A model generated the notes under the pieces. It was given only the letters and a program-made list of their open reading frames with translations, ran no database searches and was not told the origin of the DNA. This document shows, piece after piece, positions 35,015 through 43,655 of a stretch of DNA of 64,000 nt (within the stretch, counting starts at the first letter, position 1; every line of letters starts with the position of its first letter). The position numbers and the translations under genes were made by a program. Where the stretch lies: contig NZ_FPBM01000012.1 of the NCBI RefSeq assembly GCF_900116715.1, positions 1-64,000 on the forward strand, read 5' to 3'. This DNA comes from Polaromonas sp. YR568 (lineage in GTDB: Bacteria > Pseudomonadota > Gammaproteobacteria > Burkholderiales > Burkholderiaceae_C).

Positions 35015-35947
35015 ATGCCCTGGTTTGACGGCTTTGAATCACGCAGTTTCGAGGTCAACGGTGCGGCCATCAACGCACGGGTTTCCAAAACCACCCTGGG
35101 CGAGCCGCTGCGCCCGGCCTTGCTGCTGCTCCACGGCTTTCCTCAGTCGCATGTGATGTGGCACCGCGTGGCGCAACGCCTGGCGAATGATTATTTCCTG
35201 GTGATGCCCGACCTGCGGGGTTATGGCGACTCCTCCAAAACCGCCGGCCTGCCCGACCACAGCAACTACAGCAAACGCAACATGGCGCACGACATGGCTG
35301 GTGTGATGGACGCGCTGGGCATTCACAGTTTCTTTTTGTGCGGCCACGACCGCGGCGGGCGCGTGGCGCACCGTTTGGCGCTGGACTACGCACCCCGCGT
35401 GCAAAAGCTCTGCGTCATCGACATCGCCCCCACGCTCGACATGTACGAGGGCCGCAGCATGACCGAGCCTTACATGACCTTTGCGCGCGCCTACTACCAC
35501 TGGTTTCACATGTTGCAGCCAGCGCCACTGCCCGAGATGATGATGGGCGCCAACCACCCCGAAACAGCCAGGGCTTACCTGCACGCCAAACTGGGCGGCT
35601 GGGGCAGCGCGGGCCTGAACTACATCGAGCCGCAGGCGCTGGCCGAATACGAACGCAGCTTCTGCAACCCCGAGGCCCTGCATGCGGCCTGCGAAGACTA
35701 CCGCGCCAGCGCCGGCATAGACCTGGAGCACGACCGCGAAAGCCGCACGCAGGGCGTAAAGCTCAGCTGCGATCTGCTGGTGCTGTGGGGCGAGCGCGGT
35801 GTGGTGCACCGGCTCTTTGATCCGATGGCATTGTGGGAAGCGCAGTGCAGCGGCGAGGTCTCAGGCAAGGCCATGCCGGCCGGGCATTTCATTCCCGAAG
35901 AGCAGCCCGAAGCGACGGCACAGGCGCTTCGCGGCTTCTTCCACTGA
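35015..35947 (+). CDS. Fluoroacetate dehalogenase-like alpha/beta hydrolase
   Basis: A 310-aa alpha/beta hydrolase. Compared from memory with characterised fluoroacetate dehalogenases, all key positions are present: nucleophile Asp112 with Arg113 and Arg116 (GHDRGGRVAHR), halide-binding His162-Trp163 and Tyr229 (CEDYR), and catalytic His291 (AGHFIPEE). HGFPQ (40-44) forms the oxyanion region. It would hydrolyse haloacetates to glycolate. I used the ATG at 35015, with GGGAG six bases upstream. Epoxide hydrolases share the fold, but Asp-Arg with His-Trp favours haloacetate. It is the middle gene of a probable three-gene unit. Confidence 0.87.
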   Translation: MPWFDGFESRSFEVNGAAINARVSKTTLGEPLRPALLLLHGFPQSHVMWHRVAQRLANDYFLVMPDLRGYGDSSKTAGLPDHSNYSKRNMAHDMAGVMDALGIHSFFLCGHDRGGRVAHRLALDYAPRVQKLCVIDIAPTLDMYEGRSMTEPYMTFARAYYHWFHMLQPAPLPEMMMGANHPETARAYLHAKLGGWGSAGLNYIEPQALAEYERSFCNPEALHAACEDYRASAGIDLEHDRESRTQGVKLSCDLLVLWGERGVVHRLFDPMALWEAQCSGEVSGKAMPAGHFIPEEQPEATAQALRGFFH

Positions 35948-35974
35948 GTTTTCTTCAACTTCGCCAACACAGCC

Positions 35975-36448
35975 ATGTCGCACTACTCTGCTGAAACCTT
36001 GTGGGAACGCAAAGACGCCAACTTCCTGGACAACCGCTACAGCCGCCGCCACCTGCTGCGCTTTGACGGCGGCCTGGAAGTGCCGGGCTCGTCCTCACCG
36101 TCCGTCGTCCCGCTGCCGATGTCCGACGCATCGGCACTGGACCCGGAAGAAGCATTTGTGTCATCGCTCTCCAGTTGCCACATGCTGTGGTTTTTGACGA
36201 TGGCCGTTAAACGCAAGTTTTGCGTGGACCGTTACTTTGATGCAGCGACGGGGGTGATGGAAAAGAATGCTGAAGGGAAAGTGGCGATGACGGTGGTCAC
36301 CCTGCACCCCGAAGTGACCTTCTCGGGCGAGAAGCTGCCGACGCGGGCTGAGCTGGACAAGATGCACCACGATGCGCATGAAGCCTGTTTTATTGCTTCT
36401 TCTGTAAAGACGGATGTGAGGTGTGAGCCGGTTTATGGGGATTTGTGA
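35975..36448 (+). CDS. OsmC/Ohr family protein (peroxide-reducing type)
   Basis: A 157-aa protein of the OsmC superfamily. The two redox cysteines are Cys68 (SSLSSCHMLWFL) and Cys138 (AHEACFIASSVKTDV), the positions used to reduce organic hydroperoxides. It belongs to the uncharacterised OsmC subgroup rather than OsmC proper (compare the gene at 48634). It is the third gene after the NTF2-like and fluoroacetate-dehalogenase-like genes. A large non-coding inverted repeat begins about 70 bases after its stop. Confidence 0.92.
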   Translation: MSHYSAETLWERKDANFLDNRYSRRHLLRFDGGLEVPGSSSPSVVPLPMSDASALDPEEAFVSSLSSCHMLWFLTMAVKRKFCVDRYFDAATGVMEKNAEGKVAMTVVTLHPEVTFSGEKLPTRAELDKMHHDAHEACFIASSVKTDVRCEPVYGDL

Positions 36449-36519
36449 TCCCCGACTTTGGGTGCTCTGCTGAGGGCGAATGGCCGGGGGTGCCCGGTGG
36501 TAAGTCGATTTTTCTGAAG

Positions 36520-37093
36520 CTGCTGGCCGGGACTCGCCCCGGCGGGCGAGGCACTTTTCTTTGCTTCGCCAAAGAAAAGTACCCAAAAGAAAGGCGACCC
36601 GCAGTCTGGGTCCCTACGCTTCGCTTCGGGCAACCTGCGGTGCTCGAGCCAAGCGGGGTCAAAAACAACTCGCTGCGCTCAAACAAGTTTTTGCCCTGAT
36701 CCGCTTGCCTCTGCGCTCCTCGGCCCAGCCAGGACGGGGCAATCGGGAACGGGGGCAAATACAAAGACAAATACCAACAAGGACTCGCCATGGCGAGTCC
36801 TTGTTTCTTCTGGTATTCGGTATTTGTATTCGGCCGTTTGGCTGTTTGGTGTTCGGTATTCCTTCCCCCACCCCCTTCTGTCTGCGCCGAGGAGCGGAGG
36901 TCCAGACGGATAAGGGCAAAAACTTGTTTGAGCCGAAGGCGAGTTGTTTTTGACCCCGTCTGGACCGAGCACCGCAGGTTGCCCGTAGCGCAGCGGAGGG
37001 ACGCAGACAGTAGGGTCGCCTTTTCTTTGCTTACTTTCTTTTGGCGAAGCAAAAGAAAGTGAGTCGCCGCCGGGCGACCCCGGCCAGCAACCT
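36520..37093. repeat. Long near-palindromic inverted repeat, about 575 bp, non-coding
   Basis: Two divergent arms (36520-36730 and 36879-37093) are reverse complements of each other over about 210 bases, and the middle carries a perfect 30-base palindrome at 36776-36805 around CGCCATGGCG. Each arm holds a small hairpin (left ACTTTTCTTT/AAAGAAAAGT at 36553-36580; right ACTTTCTTTTG/CAAAAGAAAGT) and the block CAAAAACAACTCGC...CAAACAAGTTTTTGCCC. No reading frame here looks like a protein. The 36449-37155 gap between OsmC and benE is filled almost entirely by it. Similar AAAGAAAG-rich repeats are common in Comamonadaceae genomes. Confidence 0.85.
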
Positions 37094-37155
37094 CAACAGA
37101 GAGCGCACCGGCTGAGCAAGAACAGCCAGGCCCAAACCCTGCCAGAATCCCCCAA

Positions 37156-38409
37156 ATGCAATTTTTCAAAGACCTCAACCTCGCCGCCTTCACAGCCGGC
37201 TTTGTCGCAGTCCTCGTCGGGTTCACCAGTTCGGTTGCCATTGTTTTTCAGGCCGCGCTTGCATTCAACGCCACGCCGGCTGAAATCGCCTCATGGATGT
37301 GGGCGCTGGGCATCGGCATGGGCGTGTGTTCGCTGGGGCCTTCGTTGTGGCTGAAAAAACCGGTGATGGTGGCCTGGTCCACGCCCGGGGCGGCTGTGCT
37401 GGCCACGGCGGGGCTCGCAGGCGGGTTTTCGATGGGAGAGGCGGTTGCGGCTTTTATGGTCAGTGCGGCGCTGATCACCTTGTTTGGTGTCACGGGCTGG
37501 TTTGAAAAAGTCATGAACCGCATTCCGGTGGCCATCGCCTCCGCCTTGTTGGCCGGTGTGCTGGCGCGCTTTGGCATACAGGCTTTTGCGGCAGCGCAGA
37601 CGGCCTTGCCGCTGGTGCTGCTGATGCTGGCGATTTATTTGCTGGGCAAGCGGCTGATGCCGCGTTACGCCGTGGTGCTGACGCTGCTGGGCGCCATTGT
37701 TTTTGTGGTGGCTCGCGGCCAGCTCGCGTGGTCCGGGGTTCATTTTTCTTTTGCCATGCCGGTGTTTGTGGCGCCGCAGTTCACGCTGGCGGCCATTGTC
37801 AGCCTGGCCATTCCGCTGTTTGTGGTGACCATGGCTTCGCAGAACCTGCCGGGTGTGGCGGCCATTCATGCGGCGGGCTACGGCCCCGATTCACCTGACG
37901 GCGGCATCCCGGTGTCAAAAATCATCACGCTCAGCGGACTGGCTACTTTTGTGCTGGCGCCTTTTGGGGCATTCGCGCTCAACCTCAGCGCGATCACCGC
38001 CGCCATCTGCATGGGCAAGGAAGCGCATGAAGACCCGGCCAAGCGTTACACCGCGGCGGTGTGCTGCGGCGCGATTTACATCGTCATCGGCATCTTCGGT
38101 GCGGCCATCACCGGCTTGCTCACGGCCTTTCCGAAAGAGCTGGTGGTGGCGATTGCCGGACTGGCGCTGCTGGGCACCATAGGCAGTGGTCTCGCGGCGG
38201 CGGTGAAGGACGAGTCGCACCGTGAGGCGGCACTTATCACGTTTCTCGTCACCTTGTCGGGCGTGGTAATAGCCGGTGTGGGCTCGGCCTTTTGGGGGGT
38301 GGTCGCGGGCGCGATTGCGCTCTTTGTACAACAATACGGTCAACAGCGCCGCACCGGGCAGGTGCTCGCCAAGCCCGCAGCCAATCCAGAAAACCCTTCC
38401 AAACCATGA
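37156..38409 (+). CDS. benE: Benzoate/H+ symporter, BenE family
   Basis: A 417-aa inner-membrane transporter with about 11-12 hydrophobic helices. Family features are FVAVLVGFTSSVAIVFQAA at the N-terminus, the AWSTPGAAVLAT block and TMASQNLPGVAAIHAAGY. Known members import benzoate with protons. No benzoate catabolism gene is nearby; instead the stop overlaps gshB (ATGA), giving translational coupling with glutathione synthetase. The substrate may therefore differ from benzoate. The gene starts about 60 bases after the long inverted repeat. Confidence 0.9.
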   Translation: MQFFKDLNLAAFTAGFVAVLVGFTSSVAIVFQAALAFNATPAEIASWMWALGIGMGVCSLGPSLWLKKPVMVAWSTPGAAVLATAGLAGGFSMGEAVAAFMVSAALITLFGVTGWFEKVMNRIPVAIASALLAGVLARFGIQAFAAAQTALPLVLLMLAIYLLGKRLMPRYAVVLTLLGAIVFVVARGQLAWSGVHFSFAMPVFVAPQFTLAAIVSLAIPLFVVTMASQNLPGVAAIHAAGYGPDSPDGGIPVSKIITLSGLATFVLAPFGAFALNLSAITAAICMGKEAHEDPAKRYTAAVCCGAIYIVIGIFGAAITGLLTAFPKELVVAIAGLALLGTIGSGLAAAVKDESHREAALITFLVTLSGVVIAGVGSAFWGVVAGAIALFVQQYGQQRRTGQVLAKPAANPENPSKP

Positions 38410-39362
38410 ACATTCTTTTTGTCGCCGACCCGCTCGAGTCGTTCAAGATCTACAAGGAAACCACCTTCGACATGATGCGCGAGGCGCAAAGGCGCGGGCA
38501 CCGCATCAGCGCCTGCGAGCCCAAGGACATGAGCTGGCAGACCGGCGCCAAGGTCACCGCGCAGGTGCGCCACATCACGCTTACGGGCGACGCTGACGCC
38601 TGGTTCGCGGCTGATGCCGACCGCCCCGATGGGCGTGAAGCCATTGCCGCTTTTGACGCGGTTGTGATGCGCAAGGACCCGCCGTTCGACAGCGAGTATT
38701 TCTACAGCACGCACCTGCTGGAGCAGGCCGAGCGCGAGGGCGCCAGGGTGTTTAACAAGCCGGCCGCCTTGCGCGATCATCCGGAAAAGCTCGCCATCCT
38801 CGAGTTCGCCCAGTTCAGCGGCCCGACGCTGGTCACGCGCAGCGCGGCCGACATCAAGCGCTTTCACGCGGAGCACAAAGACATCATCCTCAAGCCGCTG
38901 GACGGCATGGGCGGCATGGGCATCTTCCGCGTGAAGGAAGACGGCCTCAACCTCGGCAGCATCATCGAGACGCTGAACAAACGCGGCGCCGAGAGCGTGA
39001 TGGTGCAGAGATTTCTGCCCGAGATTGCCAAGGGCGACAAGCGCGTGCTGGTGATTGGCGGCAAGCCCGTGCCTTTCAGCCTGGCGCGGATTCCGCAGGG
39101 CAACGAGGTGCGCGGCAACCTGGCAGCCGGTGGGCTGGGCGTGGCGCAGCCGCTGTCAAAACGCGATTTTGAAATTGCCGAAGCTCTGGGGCCGGTACTG
39201 GCCGCGCGCGGCCTGCTGCTGGCCGGTATCGACGTGATCGGTGACTATGTGACCGAGATCAATGTCACCAGCCCGACCTGCTTCCAGGAGATCCATGACC
39301 AGGCCGGCTTCGACGTGGCGGCCATGTTCACCGATGCGCTGGAGGCTGCGCTGAAAGGCTGA
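38406..39362 (+). CDS. gshB: Glutathione synthetase
   Basis: A 318-aa ATP-grasp enzyme that adds glycine to gamma-glutamylcysteine. Motifs are MNILFVADPLESFKIYKETTF at the N-terminus, VMRKDPPFDSEYFYSTHLLE, NKPAALRDHPEKLA, ILKPLDGMGGMGIFRV (ATP loop) and INVTSPTCFQEI. Length matches the family. The ATG overlaps the benE stop, and the 3' end overlaps the convergent PepSY gene by 35 bases. No gshA lies in the window; the YbdK-type ligase at 28.4 kb is a distant member of another ligase family. Confidence 0.96.
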   Translation: MNILFVADPLESFKIYKETTFDMMREAQRRGHRISACEPKDMSWQTGAKVTAQVRHITLTGDADAWFAADADRPDGREAIAAFDAVVMRKDPPFDSEYFYSTHLLEQAEREGARVFNKPAALRDHPEKLAILEFAQFSGPTLVTRSAADIKRFHAEHKDIILKPLDGMGGMGIFRVKEDGLNLGSIIETLNKRGAESVMVQRFLPEIAKGDKRVLVIGGKPVPFSLARIPQGNEVRGNLAAGGLGVAQPLSKRDFEIAEALGPVLAARGLLLAGIDVIGDYVTEINVTSPTCFQEIHDQAGFDVAAMFTDALEAALKG

Positions 39363-40641
39363 GGGGACTCACAGCCTCAGTGCGCTCGCCCTGCGCCTCG
39401 CGGCTGGCCGCCAGCACGCGTGAGCGCCGCTTGCGCCACCAGATCACGATGCCGGTCACCGACAGCATCACCACCACGATTCCCATCAGCGACATCATGA
39501 TGCGGCCCGTCAGGCCCAGGATGCGCCCGCCGTGCAGCGGCAATTGCAGTTGCGCGAACACGTCGGCCGCGGTGCCGTGCCAGGGCTGGTTGCTGCTGAT
39601 CAGGCGGCCGTCTTCCGCGCTCAGGTAGAGGTTGGACAGGTCCATGCCGTCGCTGTCGTCGTGCTCGGCGTGGTTAAAAAACGAGATGTTGTAAAACCCG
39701 CCGCGCTGGTTGTAGAAAGCGCCACCCAGCGGCGTGGTCCAGCCGCGGCGTTTGGCCTCGGCTTCGGCGATACCGACAATCTCAACAAAACCGATCTTGG
39801 GCTCGATGCGCACGCCCAGCGGCGCGAGCGGCACCAGAGTGGACGGGCCGGGCGTGGTTTTTGACACCATCGACAGCAGCGGGAAGAATATTTCGCGGTT
39901 GAGGTTGATCGAAAACGAGGTGAAGGCCACCACGATGATCAGGCCCCACACCCACAGCCCGCCGGCGCGGTGCAAATCAAAGTTGAGCTTGTAGCCGCCG
40001 GCTTTCCAGCGCAGCAGCCACGAAGGCTTCCAGCGCGACCACCAGTTGGCCGGGTCGCGGTGCACAGGCGCCTGCTCGCCGGCGCGCTTGCGCAGGCGGC
40101 GCGGCATGGTGAGATAAAAGCCGACAAAACTGTCGAGCAGCCAGACCAGCGCGATGCCGCCCATGATCCAGTGGCCAACGCGGTCGCTGCCCCACATCGC
40201 CGGCACATGCAGCGTGTAGTGCAGCTTGCGCAGAAAGGGCATCAGCGTCTCGGGCTTGAACGACACCGCGGTGGAATCACGCTTGCCGCGCACCTCAGCC
40301 GTCACCGGGTCGACGAAGACCTGGTTGTAGCCGAGCTTGTAAGGCTTGCCTGTAGCCGGGTCATTGCGCGGCTGCACAAAGTAGCCGGCGGCATGGCCTT
40401 CCTCGAAGCCCAGCGGCATGTAAGCGACCCGCGCGCGCGGGTCGTGGGCTTCAACGGCGGCGGCCAGCTCGAAAGGGTTGCGAAAGGGCCCACGCGCCTC
40501 GGTGTCGTAGAGCTTGCTGTTGATCCAGCCGTCGATCTCGTGGTCCCACGAGATGACGGCGCCGGTCAGGCCCGAGACGATGAGGAAGAGCGCGGTGGAC
40601 AGCCCCATCCAGCGATGGAGGGTTGTCCAGAGGGTACGCAT
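39328..40641 (-). CDS. PepSY-associated membrane protein (siderophore-linked reductase type)
   Basis: A 437-aa inner-membrane protein: MRTLWTTLHRWMGLSTALFLIVSGLTGAVISWDHE gives the first helix, and PepSY domains and further helices follow (WIMGGIALVWLLDSFVGFYL, GGLWVWGLIIVVAFTSF, GRIMMSLMGIVVVMLSVTGIVIWWRKRR). Proteins of this type are often encoded next to TonB-dependent siderophore receptors and some reduce ferric siderophores in the periplasm. It lies 11 bases after the receptor gene and should be co-transcribed from the Fur-controlled promoter. The frame extends upstream but the ATG at 40641 fits the family. Confidence 0.9.
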   Translation of the reverse strand: MRTLWTTLHRWMGLSTALFLIVSGLTGAVISWDHEIDGWINSKLYDTEARGPFRNPFELAAAVEAHDPRARVAYMPLGFEEGHAAGYFVQPRNDPATGKPYKLGYNQVFVDPVTAEVRGKRDSTAVSFKPETLMPFLRKLHYTLHVPAMWGSDRVGHWIMGGIALVWLLDSFVGFYLTMPRRLRKRAGEQAPVHRDPANWWSRWKPSWLLRWKAGGYKLNFDLHRAGGLWVWGLIIVVAFTSFSINLNREIFFPLLSMVSKTTPGPSTLVPLAPLGVRIEPKIGFVEIVGIAEAEAKRRGWTTPLGGAFYNQRGGFYNISFFNHAEHDDSDGMDLSNLYLSAEDGRLISSNQPWHGTAADVFAQLQLPLHGGRILGLTGRIMMSLMGIVVVMLSVTGIVIWWRKRRSRVLAASREAQGERTEAVSPLSLSAQPPAHR

Positions 40642-40652
40642 GAAAAAAGCCC

Positions 40653-42884
40653 TCAGAAGTCGATGCTGCCGCTCACGACGAAGGTGCGCGGTGCGCCCAT
40701 GACCAGGTAGTTGTCGCTGGGCGAGGCGCCGCCGGCTGATGCCCAGTAGGACTTGTTGAGCAGGTTGTCCACGCGTCCGCGCAGCGTCAGGACGCGGCCG
40801 TTGCCGATGTCCACGATGTAGCGCGCGCCCACGTCCAGGCGGCTCCAGGCCGGCAGTTGCTGGGTGTTGGCCGCATTGGCGTATTGCTTGCCGGTGTGGA
40901 TCACACGCGCATTGAGCGCCAGGCCGCGCACGCCGGTCACGTCCCATTCGCCGCCGATGTTCAGCTGCTGGCGCGGCACGCCAATGGCGTCCTTGCCGTC
41001 GGTGGCGCCGGTGAGTGTCTTGGTTTGTTTGGCATCGAGCAGCGTCAGGCCGCCGAGCAGGCGCAGGCCGCGCACCGGCTCACCGTAGATGGAAAACTCC
41101 AGGCCCTGGTTGCGCTGTTCGCCGAAAGCGCCGTAGGTGGCGCCGACGGTGCCGTCGAGTGGGCGATTGGTTTTAAACAGCGCCACGCTGCTGCCGAAGG
41201 TGCCGGCGTCGTACTTGGCGCCGATTTCGGTTTGTTTGGAATGGAAGGGCTTGAACACCGTGCCGCCGTTCGTGACTGGCGTCACCGTACCGCCGATGGT
41301 GACGGTGGCAGGTGCGACCTTGCCGGGCACCAGGCCTTCGATGTAATTGCCGTAGACGGACAGATTGCTGTTGACTTTGAACACAATGCCGGCCACCGGT
41401 GTGGTGCGGCTGCTTTCAATAGGCGCGGCGGCGATGCCGGTGTTGTAGGCAAAGGTCTGCTGTTTGATGGTCTGGTTGCGGGCGCCCAGCGTGACCAGCA
41501 CGGTGTCCTTTGCGAACGACAGCGTGTCGGCAATCGCCAGGCTGGAGGTGTCGGTCTTGGCCTGCAAGCCTGGGCTGGCCAGGTTGTTGCCGACAAAACC
41601 AGCCGCGGCGCTGTTGGCCACCGGGAAGGCCGAGGCCACCGGCGTGTAGATATTGCTGACCACACTGGCCGCGGAGAACGCGAAGGCGTTGTTGCGATCG
41701 TTTTTGTAGGTTGCGGCAGAGGCGACCACCGTGTGGCCGACGCTGCCCGTGCTGAACTTCGCGCGCACGCCGGCTTCCAGCGTGGTGATCTTGTCTTCAC
41801 GCGTGTTGCTAAAGCGCGTGGCGGTCGTGGCGCCAGCGGCATTGGTAATGGTCGGGTTGGCCAGGTCATTGCCTTCCCAGCTGTTGCGCACGCCGCCTGC
41901 GACCCAGCCGGTGACGGCGCTGTTGAAGTCGACTTCGGCGCGCACGGTGGCGAAGGTGTCGCGCTCTTTGGCCGAGGTCCAGGGCTGGGCGAAATTGCTT
42001 TTCGCATCCGGTGCGGCGGGAATCGGCAGCAGGGCCGACGGCGTCACGTTCGGGCGGCCGGCGGTCAGCGTGTAGTCCTGGTGACCGATGTCGGCCGAGA
42101 TGCGCACATTGCTGCTGCGCCAGTCCAGGCCGATGCCAATAGCCGTGAGCTTCATTTTTTCGTTGTCGACACCGGTGCCGCCGTCGCGCTGCACGGCATT
42201 CAGGCGCAGGCCGGTGGCCTGGTCGGGGCCGAAGCGGCGCGCGATGTCGGTCGAGATCGATGCCTGGCCGCCGCTTTGCAGGCTCAGGCCGACGCGGCTC
42301 AGCGGCTCATTGGGCGCGCGCTTGGGCAGCAGGTTGATGCTGCCGCCTATGCCGCTGCCGCCGGGGGCCGCACCATTGAGGAAGCTGTTGGCGCCGCGGA
42401 AGACTTCCACGCGCTCGAGGAATTCAGCGGCGATATATTGGCGCGGCAGCATGCCGTACAGGCCGTTGTAGGCCACGTCATCGGAGTACACGGGGAAGCC
42501 GCGCACCATATAGAGCTCCTGGAAGTTGCCGAAACCGCGGGCGGTGCGCACCGAGGGGTCGTTCAGCAGCACATCGGCCACGCTCTTGGCCTGCTGGTCC
42601 TGGATCAGCTCGTTGGTGTAGCTGGTGCTGGAAAACGGCGTTTCCATGATGTCCTGGTTGCCCAGGATGCCGACGCGCCCGCCGCGTGCAACCTGGCCGC
42701 CGGCAAACGGTTTGGTCAGGCCTTCGGCTGAAGCGTCAGCACTGGCGTTAACAGTCACGGTGGACAATGTGGCCGTGGCGTTTCCTTCGGGCGCAGGGGC
42801 AGTTTGCGCATGGCCGAGCGGCAACCAGAGCGCCAGGGTGGCGGCTGCTGCGATGGGGGTGAGGAAGAAACGCGATGAAGACAT
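40653..42884 (-). CDS. TonB-dependent siderophore receptor
   Basis: A 743-aa outer-membrane receptor: signal peptide (cleavage after GHA, about residue 26), a plug domain with VADVLLNDPSVRTARGFGNFQELYMVRGF and VEVFRGANSFLNGAAPGGSGIGGSINLLPKR, and a 22-strand barrel ending in Phe (SGSIDF), as outer-membrane proteins do. The TonB-box region near residues 43-50 is STVTVNAS. No STN signalling domain is present. No siderophore synthesis or inner-membrane transport genes lie nearby, so it likely takes up a siderophore made by others or acts with distant genes. Confidence 0.94.
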   Translation of the reverse strand: MSSSRFFLTPIAAAATLALWLPLGHAQTAPAPEGNATATLSTVTVNASADASAEGLTKPFAGGQVARGGRVGILGNQDIMETPFSSTSYTNELIQDQQAKSVADVLLNDPSVRTARGFGNFQELYMVRGFPVYSDDVAYNGLYGMLPRQYIAAEFLERVEVFRGANSFLNGAAPGGSGIGGSINLLPKRAPNEPLSRVGLSLQSGGQASISTDIARRFGPDQATGLRLNAVQRDGGTGVDNEKMKLTAIGIGLDWRSSNVRISADIGHQDYTLTAGRPNVTPSALLPIPAAPDAKSNFAQPWTSAKERDTFATVRAEVDFNSAVTGWVAGGVRNSWEGNDLANPTITNAAGATTATRFSNTREDKITTLEAGVRAKFSTGSVGHTVVASAATYKNDRNNAFAFSAASVVSNIYTPVASAFPVANSAAAGFVGNNLASPGLQAKTDTSSLAIADTLSFAKDTVLVTLGARNQTIKQQTFAYNTGIAAAPIESSRTTPVAGIVFKVNSNLSVYGNYIEGLVPGKVAPATVTIGGTVTPVTNGGTVFKPFHSKQTEIGAKYDAGTFGSSVALFKTNRPLDGTVGATYGAFGEQRNQGLEFSIYGEPVRGLRLLGGLTLLDAKQTKTLTGATDGKDAIGVPRQQLNIGGEWDVTGVRGLALNARVIHTGKQYANAANTQQLPAWSRLDVGARYIVDIGNGRVLTLRGRVDNLLNKSYWASAGGASPSDNYLVMGAPRTFVVSGSIDF

Positions 42885-42906
42885 GTTGAGCTCTGGAAGA
42901 TTTGTA

Positions 42907-42925
42907 AATGAGAATGATTATTATT
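42907..42925. promoter_or_regulatory. Fur box upstream of the TonB receptor
   Basis: The sequence AATGAGAATGATTATTATT matches about 12 of 19 positions of the Fur consensus built from GATAAT units. It sits 23 bases before the receptor start. Iron-dependent repression of the receptor-PepSY operon, and perhaps of the divergent phosphatase, is expected. Confidence 0.72.
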
Positions 42926-42961
42926 ACCTTGAATTCGGGTTTCCCCTTGCCTGGCGTACTT

Positions 42962-43645
42962 TTGCGTCATGTTTTCCACACCATTCGTTGCAGTGCGGCA
43001 ACGGTATGTGCACACATCGTTCGCCGCCCACGCCTGGCGGCCATGGCGTTACTGCTCGCGCTGCCGTGGCTGGCCTGGGCCCAACCCGCCGCGAGCCAGC
43101 AGACCCTGGTGTTCATCCGCCACGCCGAAAAGCCGGCCGACGGCCTGGGCCAGATCAACTGCCAGGGCCTGAACCGTGCGCTGGCGCTGCCGGCGGTGTT
43201 GCTGGGCAAATTCGGCAAGCCCGATTTCGTCTTTGCCTCCGACCCGCATGAGAAAAAACCCGACGGCGGCCAGCTCTACAACTACGTGCGGCCCCTGCTG
43301 ACCGTGGCGCCTACGGCCGTGCAGGCCGGCTTGCCGGTCAATACCTCATTCGGGTTTGAAAACATCGCGGGCCTGCAGCAGGAGCTGGCTGCGCCGCGCT
43401 ACCAGAATGCCGTGGTCTTCATTGCGTGGGAACACAAGAAGCTGGAAGACATGGTCAAGGCCCTGCTCAAGGACATGGGCGCAAACCCCGGCGAGGTGCC
43501 GCGCTGGAAGGGCAGCGACTTCGACAGCATTTATGTGGTGACGGTACGGCGCGAGGGTGGCAAGGCCAGCGCCAGCTTCACGCATGAGCGCCAGCAGCTC
43601 AACGGGCAGGCGGCTGCGTGCCCCGCCCCACCGGCCAAACCCTGA
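42962..43645 (+). CDS. Exported histidine phosphatase family protein
   Basis: Protein of about 228 aa with an N-terminal basic and hydrophobic stretch (RRPRLAAMALLLALPWLAWA) that looks like a signal peptide, then the phosphoglycerate-mutase-like motif FIRHAEKP (phospho-His) and a second histidine in AWEHKKLEDM. It therefore probably acts in the periplasm; substrate is unknown. The start is uncertain: an ATG at 42908 lies inside the Fur box, and an ATG at 43043 would give a signal peptide that is too short. I use an intermediate TTG at 42962. It diverges from the TonB receptor. Confidence 0.75.
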   Translation: MRHVFHTIRCSAATVCAHIVRRPRLAAMALLLALPWLAWAQPAASQQTLVFIRHAEKPADGLGQINCQGLNRALALPAVLLGKFGKPDFVFASDPHEKKPDGGQLYNYVRPLLTVAPTAVQAGLPVNTSFGFENIAGLQQELAAPRYQNAVVFIAWEHKKLEDMVKALLKDMGANPGEVPRWKGSDFDSIYVVTVRREGGKASASFTHERQQLNGQAAACPAPPAKP

Positions 43646-43655
43646 AATCCAGGAT

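Noticed and set aside
36520..37093. An insertion sequence at the long inverted repeat
   Set aside because: No transposase frame is present and no target duplication could be identified by eye; it is treated as a repeat instead.
36390..37241. A 283-codon minus-strand open frame through the long inverted repeat
   Set aside because: It is made of repeat sequence and its neighbours in other frames look equally open; no protein family fits.
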